A program made the translations under genes and the position numbers. The notes beneath the pieces were generated by a model. The model saw only the letters and a list, made by a program, of their open reading frames with translations, made no database searches and was not told the origin of the DNA. Below are positions 25,078 through 32,143 of a stretch of 64,000 nucleotides of DNA, one piece after another (within the stretch, counting starts at the first letter, position 1; each line of letters starts with the position of its first letter). Source of the stretch: Parerythrobacter lacustris (GTDB taxonomy: Bacteria; Pseudomonadota; Alphaproteobacteria; Sphingomonadales; Sphingomonadaceae); contig NZ_JANKHH010000001.1 in the NCBI RefSeq assembly GCF_024626475.1, positions 62,001 through 126,000 on the forward strand. The letters run 5' to 3'.

Positions 25078-25601
25078 GCTGGGAAATTCTCACCAACACC
25101 ATAGCTGATGGTTGGATCAACACCTGGACAATCACCGAACCCGGCCAGCCCGAGCGCCCGCAAACCTTCACCACCCGCGAAGAGGCCGAGCAGGCTCTTG
25201 CGGATTATCTGGACGAAGGCAGACTGGCAGCCGAGGTCGGCGACATCGCAGAGGCTCCCCATCCCAACGACCACCTTGTGTCCAGGGTCGAGTACATCGA
25301 GACCGTGCAGATCGAATGGCAGGGCATTCTGATCGAGGTTCGCTACGCGCCCTATTGGCTCGGCTCGTCTGACGATGGCGACGCCTGCAGTGTCGCTCAC
25401 CTCGAACTGGAGAGCCTGCGTCCCGAACGGGCTCCACTTCCCGTAACTGGAACGGGCTATCGCTCGCATTTCACTAGCTGCGCGGAGGTGGAGGCCAATG
25501 GCGGTGCCGCCAGCTTCGTCCAGCATTGGCTGGATCACGAAGCAAAATCGTCTGCTTGGAAGGCCCAGGCGGTGCCGTCGCGCCAGATGAGCCTTTTTTG
25601 A
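25074..25601 (+). CDS. hypothetical protein coupled to DUF2958
   Basis: The 175-residue protein starts MSWEILTNTIADGWINTWTITEPGQPERPQTFTTREEAEQALADYLDE, a strand-helix pattern seen in small element-backbone proteins, and ends in RQMSLF. I do not recognise a named family. Overlap with DUF2958 and absence from any defence operon suggest that it belongs to the element backbone. Confidence 0.7.
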   Translation: MSWEILTNTIADGWINTWTITEPGQPERPQTFTTREEAEQALADYLDEGRLAAEVGDIAEAPHPNDHLVSRVEYIETVQIEWQGILIEVRYAPYWLGSSDDGDACSVAHLELESLRPERAPLPVTGTGYRSHFTSCAEVEANGGAASFVQHWLDHEAKSSAWKAQAVPSRQMSLF

Positions 25602-25685
25602 TCCATACGGGGCACTGCCCTGCTCTGGCATTGTATAGCGAATGCCAGGCGCGTTCGCGCTAGAACAAGTAGGGAACATTTATCT

Positions 25686-25704
25686 TGTAAAGCGTCCCTT
25701 TACA
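25686..25704 (+). promoter_or_regulatory. inverted repeat TGTAAAG-CGTCC-CTTTACA before the HigA-like gene
   Basis: A 7-bp perfect inverted repeat with 5-bp spacer lies 45 bp before the HigA-like start. The 9-mer TTGTAAAGC within it (25685-25693) recurs at 26094-26102 just before the methyltransferase, so one regulator may bind both promoters. Confidence 0.55.
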
Positions 25705-25748
25705 GGGCACACTCTGCTCGGATGCAAGCTTCACGGCGCGAGAGAAAA

Positions 25749-26063
25749 ATGGCTCAATCAAAAGAACCCGCCCATCCGGGCGGCTTTGTAAAGAGTGAAA
25801 TCATCGCTGCGAACGGCCTTTCAATTACGGGCGCAGCGCAGGTGTTAGGTGTCACGCGTCCCGCCCTGTCGGCACTCCTAAACGAGCGAGCACACCTTTC
25901 GTCCGAAATGGCACTGCGGATAGAGAAGGTTTTCGGAATCTCGATAGAGACGCTGATGCGGATGCAGAACACCTACGACATAGCTCAAGCGCGGAAGAGA
26001 GCAGGCGAAATTGAGCTGCTACCCTTCAAAAAAACACTGGATCCGAGTATCGTAGTAATGTAG
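25749..26063 (+). CDS. HigA-family XRE regulator without a HigB partner
   Basis: The 104-residue protein has a HigA-type HTH: HPGGFVKSEIIAANGLSITGAAQVLGVTRPALSALLNERAHLSSEMALRIEKVFGISIETLMRMQNTYDIAQARKRAGEIELLPF. HigA normally follows higB, but the 147 bp upstream hold no toxin frame. The ATG at 25749 gives the family's MAQ..HPGG start; an in-frame start at 25722 is less likely. The gene lies 70 bp before a methyltransferase-restriction pair, the place where controller (C) proteins of restriction systems are often found, so it may time that operon's expression. Confidence 0.82.
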   Translation: MAQSKEPAHPGGFVKSEIIAANGLSITGAAQVLGVTRPALSALLNERAHLSSEMALRIEKVFGISIETLMRMQNTYDIAQARKRAGEIELLPFKKTLDPSIVVM

Positions 26064-26079
26064 GATGGCGGGAGAACTC

Positions 26080-26121
26080 AGGCTTTCTCAATATTGTAAA
26101 GCCGATGAATAATGTCATCGG
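26080..26121 (+). promoter_or_regulatory. inverted repeats over the methyltransferase ribosome-binding site
   Basis: GGCTTT/AAAGCC (26080-26103 region) and CCGATGA-ATAATG-TCATCGG (26102-26121) lie directly before the methyltransferase. The second repeat runs into the GGAGG ribosome-binding site (26120-26124), so a bound protein or an RNA hairpin there would block translation. The TTGTAAAGC 9-mer shared with the HigA-like promoter is at 26094-26102. Confidence 0.45.
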
Positions 26122-26133
26122 AGGATGGAAAAA

Positions 26134-27009
26134 ATGGCACGCCAAAACGCACAAGCAAGGGTCGCAAATGTAGTCCCAATTCGTAAGACGAAGTCCGTTA
26201 TAGAGTGCCAAGACAATCTAGAGTTCATGCGTTCTTTAAAAAAAGGCAGCATGGATTTGATCGTCACTTCCCCACCTTATAATATTGGCAAAGAGTATGA
26301 GAAGCGAACGCCGCTCGATCTCTACATTGAAAGCCAGGCCGCAACGATCGCGGAAGCAGTCCGCCTTCTTCATCCTCAAGGCTCAATATGCTGGCAAGTC
26401 GGGAATCACATTGACGACGGAGAAGTGTTTCCGCTCGACGTGATACTTTACCGGATATTCAAAGATCATGGCCTGCGATTACGGAACCGGATCATCTGGA
26501 CCTTCGGGCATGGGCTACACTGCCAAAATCGTTTTTCAGGTCGCCATGAGACAATTCTTTGGTTTACCAAAGGCGATGACTACACATTCAATCTCGACCC
26601 GGTTCGTATCCCCTCAAAATACCCTGATAAGAAGCACTTTAAGGGGCCTAATAAAGGCAAGTTATCCGGCAATCCGTTGGGCAAGAATCCGTCCGACGTT
26701 TGGGATATTCCCAACGTAAAATCAAACCATGTTGAGAAAACCGATCATCCCTGCCAATTCCCTGTCGGCTTGGTTGAACGCTTGGTTCTTAGCATGACAA
26801 ATCCTGGTGACAATGTGCTCGATCCTTACCTGGGCGTTGGTTCTAGCGCCGTGGCTGCTTTGAAAAACGGTCGAAATGCTTACGGTTGCGACATCACCGA
26901 GGAATACGTTGAGGTGGCGCGCGACCGCATAGCGCAGCTAGAAGCCGGGACACTCCGAACCAGAGCCATGAATCAGCCCATCTACGAGCCTCCTGTGCGA
27001 GAAGATTGA
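26134..27009 (+). CDS. DNA methyltransferase (N4/N6, TSPPY type)
   Basis: This enzyme would methylate an exocyclic amino group of adenine or cytosine and protect DNA from the partner nuclease. The catalytic motif TSPPYNIG (about 45-52) comes first, and the AdoMet-binding motif DPYLGVGSSAVAA (about 233-245) near the C-terminus, the beta-type order. The protein has 291 residues from the ATG at 26134, which sits 9 bp after GGAGG; the ATG at 26125 touches the SD and is unlikely. Its TGA shares one base with the next ATG. Lower GC than the element backbone suggests acquisition with its operon. Confidence 0.92.
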   Translation: MARQNAQARVANVVPIRKTKSVIECQDNLEFMRSLKKGSMDLIVTSPPYNIGKEYEKRTPLDLYIESQAATIAEAVRLLHPQGSICWQVGNHIDDGEVFPLDVILYRIFKDHGLRLRNRIIWTFGHGLHCQNRFSGRHETILWFTKGDDYTFNLDPVRIPSKYPDKKHFKGPNKGKLSGNPLGKNPSDVWDIPNVKSNHVEKTDHPCQFPVGLVERLVLSMTNPGDNVLDPYLGVGSSAVAALKNGRNAYGCDITEEYVEVARDRIAQLEAGTLRTRAMNQPIYEPPVRED

Positions 27010-27470
27010 TGCAATTTGCTGAAGCTTATTCCCATCACAACGGGCGCGATCAGTGGGCGCAAAGGGAACTCGACGCCTGGCTGATGGACGTGTTCCAGAA
27101 GCCAGACCTGACAGTTGGTCCTGGTTCAACGACGGCCATCCGCGATCATGTGAAAGCGGAGCTTGCCGCAGAAGGCTGGCCTTTCGATGTGAAAATTGAT
27201 CAGAGCTATGATCTAACCGTCTTTGGGGTGAAGGACGATCTCTCCTTTCACCTTCAAACCGGCAATGCCAGCCGCGCTCCCTATGACCTGTTGAAGCTGC
27301 AGCATCTATGGAGCGTTCGACGGATTGAGGCCGCCGCTTTGGCGCTGCCGACGAAGCAAGCTGCGGCCAACATTGGCAGTAACATCGCCAGTTTCGAGCG
27401 CATCATGAACGAGCTGCGCTTGTTCGACCGTACAATAACAGTACCGATCTTCTTGATCGGGTTTGAATAA
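27009..27470 (+). CDS. probable type II restriction endonuclease partner
   Basis: The 153-residue protein follows the methyltransferase with a one-base overlap, the typical M-R arrangement. It has the features of a small PD-(D/E)xK-like nuclease: a basic N-terminal helix, DLTVFGVKDDLSFHLQTGNASRAPYDLLKLQHLWSVRRIEAAALALP and the end segment IMNELRLFDRTITVPIFLIGFE, which resembles BglII/BstYI-like and related orphan restriction enzymes. The acidic residue expected before Q in the LQTGN motif reads H, so activity is uncertain. The identification rests on context plus a remembered family pattern. Confidence 0.6.
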   Translation: MQFAEAYSHHNGRDQWAQRELDAWLMDVFQKPDLTVGPGSTTAIRDHVKAELAAEGWPFDVKIDQSYDLTVFGVKDDLSFHLQTGNASRAPYDLLKLQHLWSVRRIEAAALALPTKQAAANIGSNIASFERIMNELRLFDRTITVPIFLIGFE

Positions 27471-27484
27471 GAGAGGTCGCCCGC

Positions 27485-28807
27485 ATGGCGTATACCGTAA
27501 ATGTGGAACCGGCTCATATCCGCGAAGCGCAAATTACCGAGCGTGCTACGGAATCCGATAAGACTGAGCCGTTCTATGAATATCAGAGTCAGCCTTACGA
27601 CTTGCCGGTCATCTTGGTGCCGTTGGGCTTGCTGATATATCGCATGGCGAACTTCCGGACGCGCACTGCCCAACAGGCTTACGCGCGCCGTGAAGGCAAG
27701 CCAGCCGATTACTTTGCATCGGGTGAGGAAAACGAAGCCGCGCAGCAGCGCCAGCACGAGTTTTTGCTGAAATATGCCAACACCGGGCGGGAAGGCTCGG
27801 TTGCGCCCATCATCGAGGTGCTCAAGGCTGAACGCCAGCGTCAACCTATTCTGATTACGCGGCGCGGCGTCGTCGTCAACGGCAACCGGCGATTGGCGGC
27901 GATGCGCAGCCTCTTCGAGGAAGACCCGAGCCTCTACCGCGAATTTGCAACCGTAAAATGCCAGCTTCTACCCACGACAGCGACCGAGAAAGATATTGTC
28001 GAAGTAGAGGTGCGCCTGCAGATGAAGCAGCGCACAGAACTCGATTATGATTGGATCAATGAGTGCATCGCCATCCGCGAGCTGCGTGACAGCGGACGAC
28101 CGATGAAGGAACTCATGGCCCTCATGAACAAGAAAAAGGTCGAGATCGACGATGCGATCAACGCCCTGACCGAGGCCGACCTGTACCTTGTCGAATGGCT
28201 TAATCGCGGCGGTGACTATGAAGCGATTGAGGATGCCAAGCAGTTGTTTTTCGACATTGGCGAAAACGTGAAAGCCAAAACAGGCGACGCCCAGGAAGTC
28301 AGTCGCAGGATTGCATGGCTGCTCGCCGATCGGCGTAGCAAGCTGAAACGACGCGTATATGATTTCAAACCTATGTTTGGGAAAAAAGCTGATGAGGTGG
28401 CGGCTAAACTTGCCGAGCGCTTTGGGGTCGAACTGGACGAAAGCGGTCCATCTGATGACGGAGACGACGACGATTTTGCCGTTGATCTTGGCGGCAATAC
28501 AGGGCCGACGCTCCGACCGCTGATTTCCCTCATGGACGATGCCACGCGCCGGGACGAGGTGTCAGACCAGCTCGTCGAGGTGTGCGAAGGGATCATCGAG
28601 ATCGAGCGCGACAAGCGCGACGGACAGATGCCGCTCAATCTCATTCAGTCAGCAAATGGTAAGCTGTCGGAAGTCGATATGACGCGCGCCGCTCCTGGGA
28701 GCTTTGACGCGATCGGCAAACAACTCGACGCCGTTCAAGCCAACGTAGACCGCCTCCGTGGATTTCTCGAACGTCAGCGTGCCGAGACGAAATCCGGTAC
28801 GGCTTGA
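27485..28807 (+). CDS. ParB/Srx-fold protein of the defence operon
   Basis: The 440-residue protein has a ParB-like fold segment, PILITRRGVVVNGNRRLAAMRSLF (about 121-144), resembling the GNRR box of ParB/Srx proteins, which bind CTP or act as nucleases in some families. A helical middle (ELRDSGRPMKELMALMNKKKVEIDDAINAL) resembles the ParB HTH. A very acidic linker lies near 325-335 (SDDGDDDDF), and the C-terminus is coiled. It sits 14 bp after the restriction gene and 3 bp before the helicase gene. It may load or guide the helicase; this is inference. Confidence 0.7.
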   Translation: MAYTVNVEPAHIREAQITERATESDKTEPFYEYQSQPYDLPVILVPLGLLIYRMANFRTRTAQQAYARREGKPADYFASGEENEAAQQRQHEFLLKYANTGREGSVAPIIEVLKAERQRQPILITRRGVVVNGNRRLAAMRSLFEEDPSLYREFATVKCQLLPTTATEKDIVEVEVRLQMKQRTELDYDWINECIAIRELRDSGRPMKELMALMNKKKVEIDDAINALTEADLYLVEWLNRGGDYEAIEDAKQLFFDIGENVKAKTGDAQEVSRRIAWLLADRRSKLKRRVYDFKPMFGKKADEVAAKLAERFGVELDESGPSDDGDDDDFAVDLGGNTGPTLRPLISLMDDATRRDEVSDQLVEVCEGIIEIERDKRDGQMPLNLIQSANGKLSEVDMTRAAPGSFDAIGKQLDAVQANVDRLRGFLERQRAETKSGTA

Positions 28808-28810
28808 CCG

Positions 28811-30715
28811 ATGGAAGCAGGTGCCGCCCAGGAGCCGCTGCATATCGTCGTCCGTTACGACGACCAGAACCGGCGCGGTATCTTGCTGGTCGAAGCCCCC
28901 ACCGGCAACACCGTATGGGAGCGGCTGAAACAGTCGGCCTCGGTGATCGGCAGCGATGCCAGGATTACGGAGTTGGCGATCGAATTAAGCTGGCCTAGCG
29001 TTCTCGACATATTGCGCGATTATGGGACGCGCGATCAGCAACGGGCATATAATTTCAGGTTCAAACCCGAAGCCGAGGCGCAGACGCGCATCCAAGATTT
29101 TGCCGCCGCGCGAAGGAAGGTGCAGGAAGCACAAGGGAGCCTGACGCTCACCGTCACGGAAGAGGAGGTCCGCAGCCGCCTGCTAGCACTCGGCTTCAAG
29201 CGTGATCTCAAATGGTTTCAGGTGAGGGACATCCGCCACCTGCTTTCCATCCAGAATGGGGCGAATTTCTCAGTTCCGGGCGCAGGCAAAACGACTGTCG
29301 CCTTCGCCTTGCATCTACTGACAAGCCAGCCCGGCGCGCACGTCCTCGTCGTTTGTCCCAAAGCGGCTTTTCCGGCCTGGAATGAGATCGTAACCGACAC
29401 GATGGATGCAAACGGCCCTGACACGGAAGCGTTTCAGGTTTTAAGCGGCACAAGCCATGCGATTGAGGCGATGCTGACCGGGGGCGGCTCGCGCTTCGTC
29501 ATCAATTACGATCTACTGATTCAGCATCCCGGGATCATTGGCGCATATTTGGCGCGACAACCGGTCCATCTGATACTTGATGAGTCTCATCGCATGAAGG
29601 CTGGCGAGGCTTCGCAACGCGGAGCGCTGCTATTGAACCTCGCCCCACTTCCGATCCGCCGCGACGTGTTGAGCGGAACCCCTATGCCTCAGTCGCCTTC
29701 CGATTTGGTGTCACAGCTCAATTTTCTGTGGCCGGGGCAAGGACTGGGCTTAGAAATCAGCCGTGGGACACCCCCGCGAGAAGTTCTGGGAAGCCTATAC
29801 GTCCGGACGACAAAAGAGGAATTGGGACTTCCAGCTCGGTACACCCACTTCCACCAGGTCGGTATGGGTCAAGGGCAGTTGGCACTATACAGTCTGGTGC
29901 GTAGCGAGAGCCTCCGTCAACTCAGCAAAATTAGATCTGGCGCTATTGATTTCGCGGGGGCGCGGAAATCGGTCATGCGCTTGCTACAACTTTCGTCAAA
30001 CCCGTTGCTCGCCCTGCGCGCGATCACTTCGGATATCACTGGTATAAATTCCGGCCTCGTCGATCAGGTCGTCGAGGACGGCCCATCGCCAAAAATGTTG
30101 GCCGTTGCCGCCAAGGCTCGCGAACTCGCGCAACACGGGCGCAAGTCGGTGATATGGACAATCTTCACTGACACCATTGAGCAAATGCTGTTGATGCTTG
30201 CCGATCTGAATCCGGTCGCACTTTATGGGGCGGTTCCATCCGGAAACGCGTCCGATCCGGAAACGAGGGAAGGAAGGCTGCGGCGCTTTCATTTAGATGA
30301 TGATTGCATGGTGATGATCGCAAATCCGGCTGCCGCCGGTGAAGGGATCAGCCTGCACACTGTCTGCCACGAAGCCCTGTATCTGGATCGGAGCTATGTC
30401 AGCACCCACTTCCTTCAATCGATTGATCGTATCCATCGCCTCGGTTTGGATCCCAATGAAATCACAAACGTCCACATTTTCCAGACGCGCGCGCCACAGG
30501 GACTCGGCTGTATCGACCACTCCGTTAGTCGGCGCTTGGCTACCAAAGTACGAGCGATGCAACAGCTTCTCGATGACCGAGATTTGCATCAAATCGCGCT
30601 CGACGAGGAAAACGCAGAAGAGCCGGTCGATTACGACGTTGATCTTCAGGATATCGTTGACTTGGTGGAGGAATTGGAAGGCCGCGCCCATTTTGACGAA
30701 GACGAGGGCGGATAG
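28811..30715 (+). CDS. SNF2-family DNA helicase/translocase
   Basis: The 634-residue ATPase has Walker A SVPGAGKTTVAF (about 154-165), DEAD-like box LILDESHRMK (DESH at 257-260), the SNF2-like LSGTPMPQSPSDLVSQLNFLWPG motif III region and C-terminal motifs with IANPAAAGEGISLH and QSIDRIHRLG (motifs V and VI). It should translocate on duplex DNA. The first 110 residues are family-specific. The C-terminal 40 residues are strongly acidic. It is placed between the ParB-like and DUF3883 genes, with 3-bp spacing and a one-base overlap. Confidence 0.88.
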   Translation: MEAGAAQEPLHIVVRYDDQNRRGILLVEAPTGNTVWERLKQSASVIGSDARITELAIELSWPSVLDILRDYGTRDQQRAYNFRFKPEAEAQTRIQDFAAARRKVQEAQGSLTLTVTEEEVRSRLLALGFKRDLKWFQVRDIRHLLSIQNGANFSVPGAGKTTVAFALHLLTSQPGAHVLVVCPKAAFPAWNEIVTDTMDANGPDTEAFQVLSGTSHAIEAMLTGGGSRFVINYDLLIQHPGIIGAYLARQPVHLILDESHRMKAGEASQRGALLLNLAPLPIRRDVLSGTPMPQSPSDLVSQLNFLWPGQGLGLEISRGTPPREVLGSLYVRTTKEELGLPARYTHFHQVGMGQGQLALYSLVRSESLRQLSKIRSGAIDFAGARKSVMRLLQLSSNPLLALRAITSDITGINSGLVDQVVEDGPSPKMLAVAAKARELAQHGRKSVIWTIFTDTIEQMLLMLADLNPVALYGAVPSGNASDPETREGRLRRFHLDDDCMVMIANPAAAGEGISLHTVCHEALYLDRSYVSTHFLQSIDRIHRLGLDPNEITNVHIFQTRAPQGLGCIDHSVSRRLATKVRAMQQLLDDRDLHQIALDEENAEEPVDYDVDLQDIVDLVEELEGRAHFDEDEGG

Positions 30716-31518
30716 TGAACGAGGACCGCATCTTAGCGATGAGCGCTTTTGAAGCGGCCTACCTCATTCGAACCTTTCGGGAGAAGAATCCAGAGCTTAG
30801 CACGTCCGATCTTATCGCGACTGTGCGCTCAGTAAGAGCTGACTTTTACCCGCACGATTATGACGCCGGTGTAGCTATCGAGGAGCGAATACCGCCCCAG
30901 GTTGTTACCCCGCTAGAGGCCTTTTTCACAGCTGCGATTGACGTATTCATTTCAGATCGAGCGCCTGTTTGGGCACGTCTCGCGCCTGCTGGCCGGAATC
31001 ACGTATTGCAAGCGATCGGCGTTAACGGTGTACAGTGCCTTCGTTCTGCGGGTCTTCTCGGCTCGGATGCGCGCGCAACCGATTGGTGGGATGCGCTGGC
31101 AACTGCCAATCGCGGTGAACGCGATGCGCGATTGCTTGCGCAGGGGCGGGAGGGTGAACGCCTTTCCCTCGCGTACGAGAGCGCTCGTTTGCAGCGGGAA
31201 GGGATACCACGTTCTCCCGTGTGGGTAGCGATTGACGATAATACTGTGGGGTATGACATACTCTCATACGCTTGGCATGACGGAAGCGAGGTCAACCGTC
31301 TGATAGAAGTGAAATCGACATCGGCGTCTCCTGCCCGCATGATCCTTTCGCGCAAGGAATGGAAAACGGCCGAACAATATGGTCCCGCCTTTGAGTTTCA
31401 CCTTTGGAATCTTAGCAGCGAAATGCTGACGATATATTCGGTCGAAGAGATAAGGGCCCATATTCCCACCGATAACTGCCAAGGCAAATGGGAGAGTGTG
31501 GAAATTCGCCCTTCATAG
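30715..31518 (+). CDS. DUF3883 domain protein (nuclease-like)
   Basis: The C-terminal part (about 160-267) matches DUF3883, a PD-(D/E)xK-like domain common in defence operons: VGYDILSYAWHDGSEVNRLIEVKSTSASPARMILSRKEWKTAEQYG. The D in YDILS and the E and K in IEVKST are the expected catalytic residues. The first 150 residues are helical and family-specific. The GTG start at 30715 overlaps the helicase stop by one base. It is the last gene of the five-gene operon starting at the methyltransferase. Confidence 0.85.
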   Translation: MNEDRILAMSAFEAAYLIRTFREKNPELSTSDLIATVRSVRADFYPHDYDAGVAIEERIPPQVVTPLEAFFTAAIDVFISDRAPVWARLAPAGRNHVLQAIGVNGVQCLRSAGLLGSDARATDWWDALATANRGERDARLLAQGREGERLSLAYESARLQREGIPRSPVWVAIDDNTVGYDILSYAWHDGSEVNRLIEVKSTSASPARMILSRKEWKTAEQYGPAFEFHLWNLSSEMLTIYSVEEIRAHIPTDNCQGKWESVEIRPS

Positions 31519-31873
31519 TTGACCCATGCTGGCCGGCAGGCGCGGGAGTGAAGACCGCAGGACATCGTCTATTCGGTCCAAGTCTGCTGATCTTTGGCGT
31601 TCGCCATTACAAGAAAGGCGCTGCTGTCGATCATGGAAGGTTCGGTGAGCGCGTTCCCCTACGTAGCAGCCGCTACCTCTCGGGCCTCATTCGTGGAGCC
31701 TCTTTGGCGCAGCCGGGGCTGGCGTCAATCGCGTGCGCTTCCGCGCCTTCGGCTTGTGCAGCTTCCCCTAACGGGCGGTCTTTGACCGACATGACACCGC
31801 GCCCCCTTGGCCGCGCCTTGTTCTCCACAGAGGCCGCAACGGTTGCGGCTCAGCGCTCGAAAGGAGAACTCAA
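31519..31873 (+). other. intergenic leader of the 72-residue backbone gene
   Basis: No gene is seen in these 355 bp. Near the 3' end is the hairpin GCCGCAA/TTGCGGC (about 31833-31849), then AAAGGAGAA before the next ATG. The region resembles the GC-rich leaders before DUF2958 and the ArdC-like gene and probably holds the promoter. Confidence 0.4.
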
Positions 31874-32092
31874 ATGACCACCGAAACCACCAAAAGCCCC
31901 GCATTCATGCTCTATCGCGTCAACGGCCACGGCAAGGACGCGAACTGGACGAAGATCGGTGCGGCCTGGCCGAACCGTGATGGCAAAGGCTTCAGCATCC
32001 TCTGCGATGCTGTTCCGCTTCAAGGCCGGATCGTCATGCGGGCTTATACCCCGAAGCCGAAGACTGACGCCGAGGCTGCCGGGGGGCGTTAA
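31874..32092 (+). CDS. small element-backbone protein
   Basis: The 72-residue protein MTTETTKSPAFMLYRVNGHGKDANWTKIGAAWPNRDGKGFSILCDAVPLQGRIVMRAYTPKPK... is mostly beta-strand, and its pattern recalls small proteins encoded near antirestriction genes on alphaproteobacterial plasmids. The function is unknown. AAAGGAGAA precedes the ATG. Its stop lies inside a strong hairpin. A decayed copy of its 3' end with a covarying hairpin lies beyond the GmrSD gene at 34,240-34,306. Confidence 0.75.
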   Translation: MTTETTKSPAFMLYRVNGHGKDANWTKIGAAWPNRDGKGFSILCDAVPLQGRIVMRAYTPKPKTDAEAAGGR

Positions 32093-32101
32093 GCCCCCCG
32101 G
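32079..32101 (+). terminator. hairpin over the stop codon of the 72-residue gene
   Basis: CCGGGGGGC/GCCCCCCGG (32079-32087 and 32093-32101) encloses the stop codon in its loop GTTAA. No long T run follows. A homologous hairpin with a different but still fully paired stem is at 34273-34306. Confidence 0.55.
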
Positions 32102-32143
32102 TTCGCCGGGTAACACTGCCAAGATCAGATAATTCTGGGTCGG

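Noticed and set aside
26134-31518. DISARM or BREX assignment for the five-gene operon
   Set aside because: DUF1998 and PLD proteins of DISARM, and BrxL/PglZ/BrxC of BREX, are absent. The methyltransferase and SNF2-like helicase alone are not enough.
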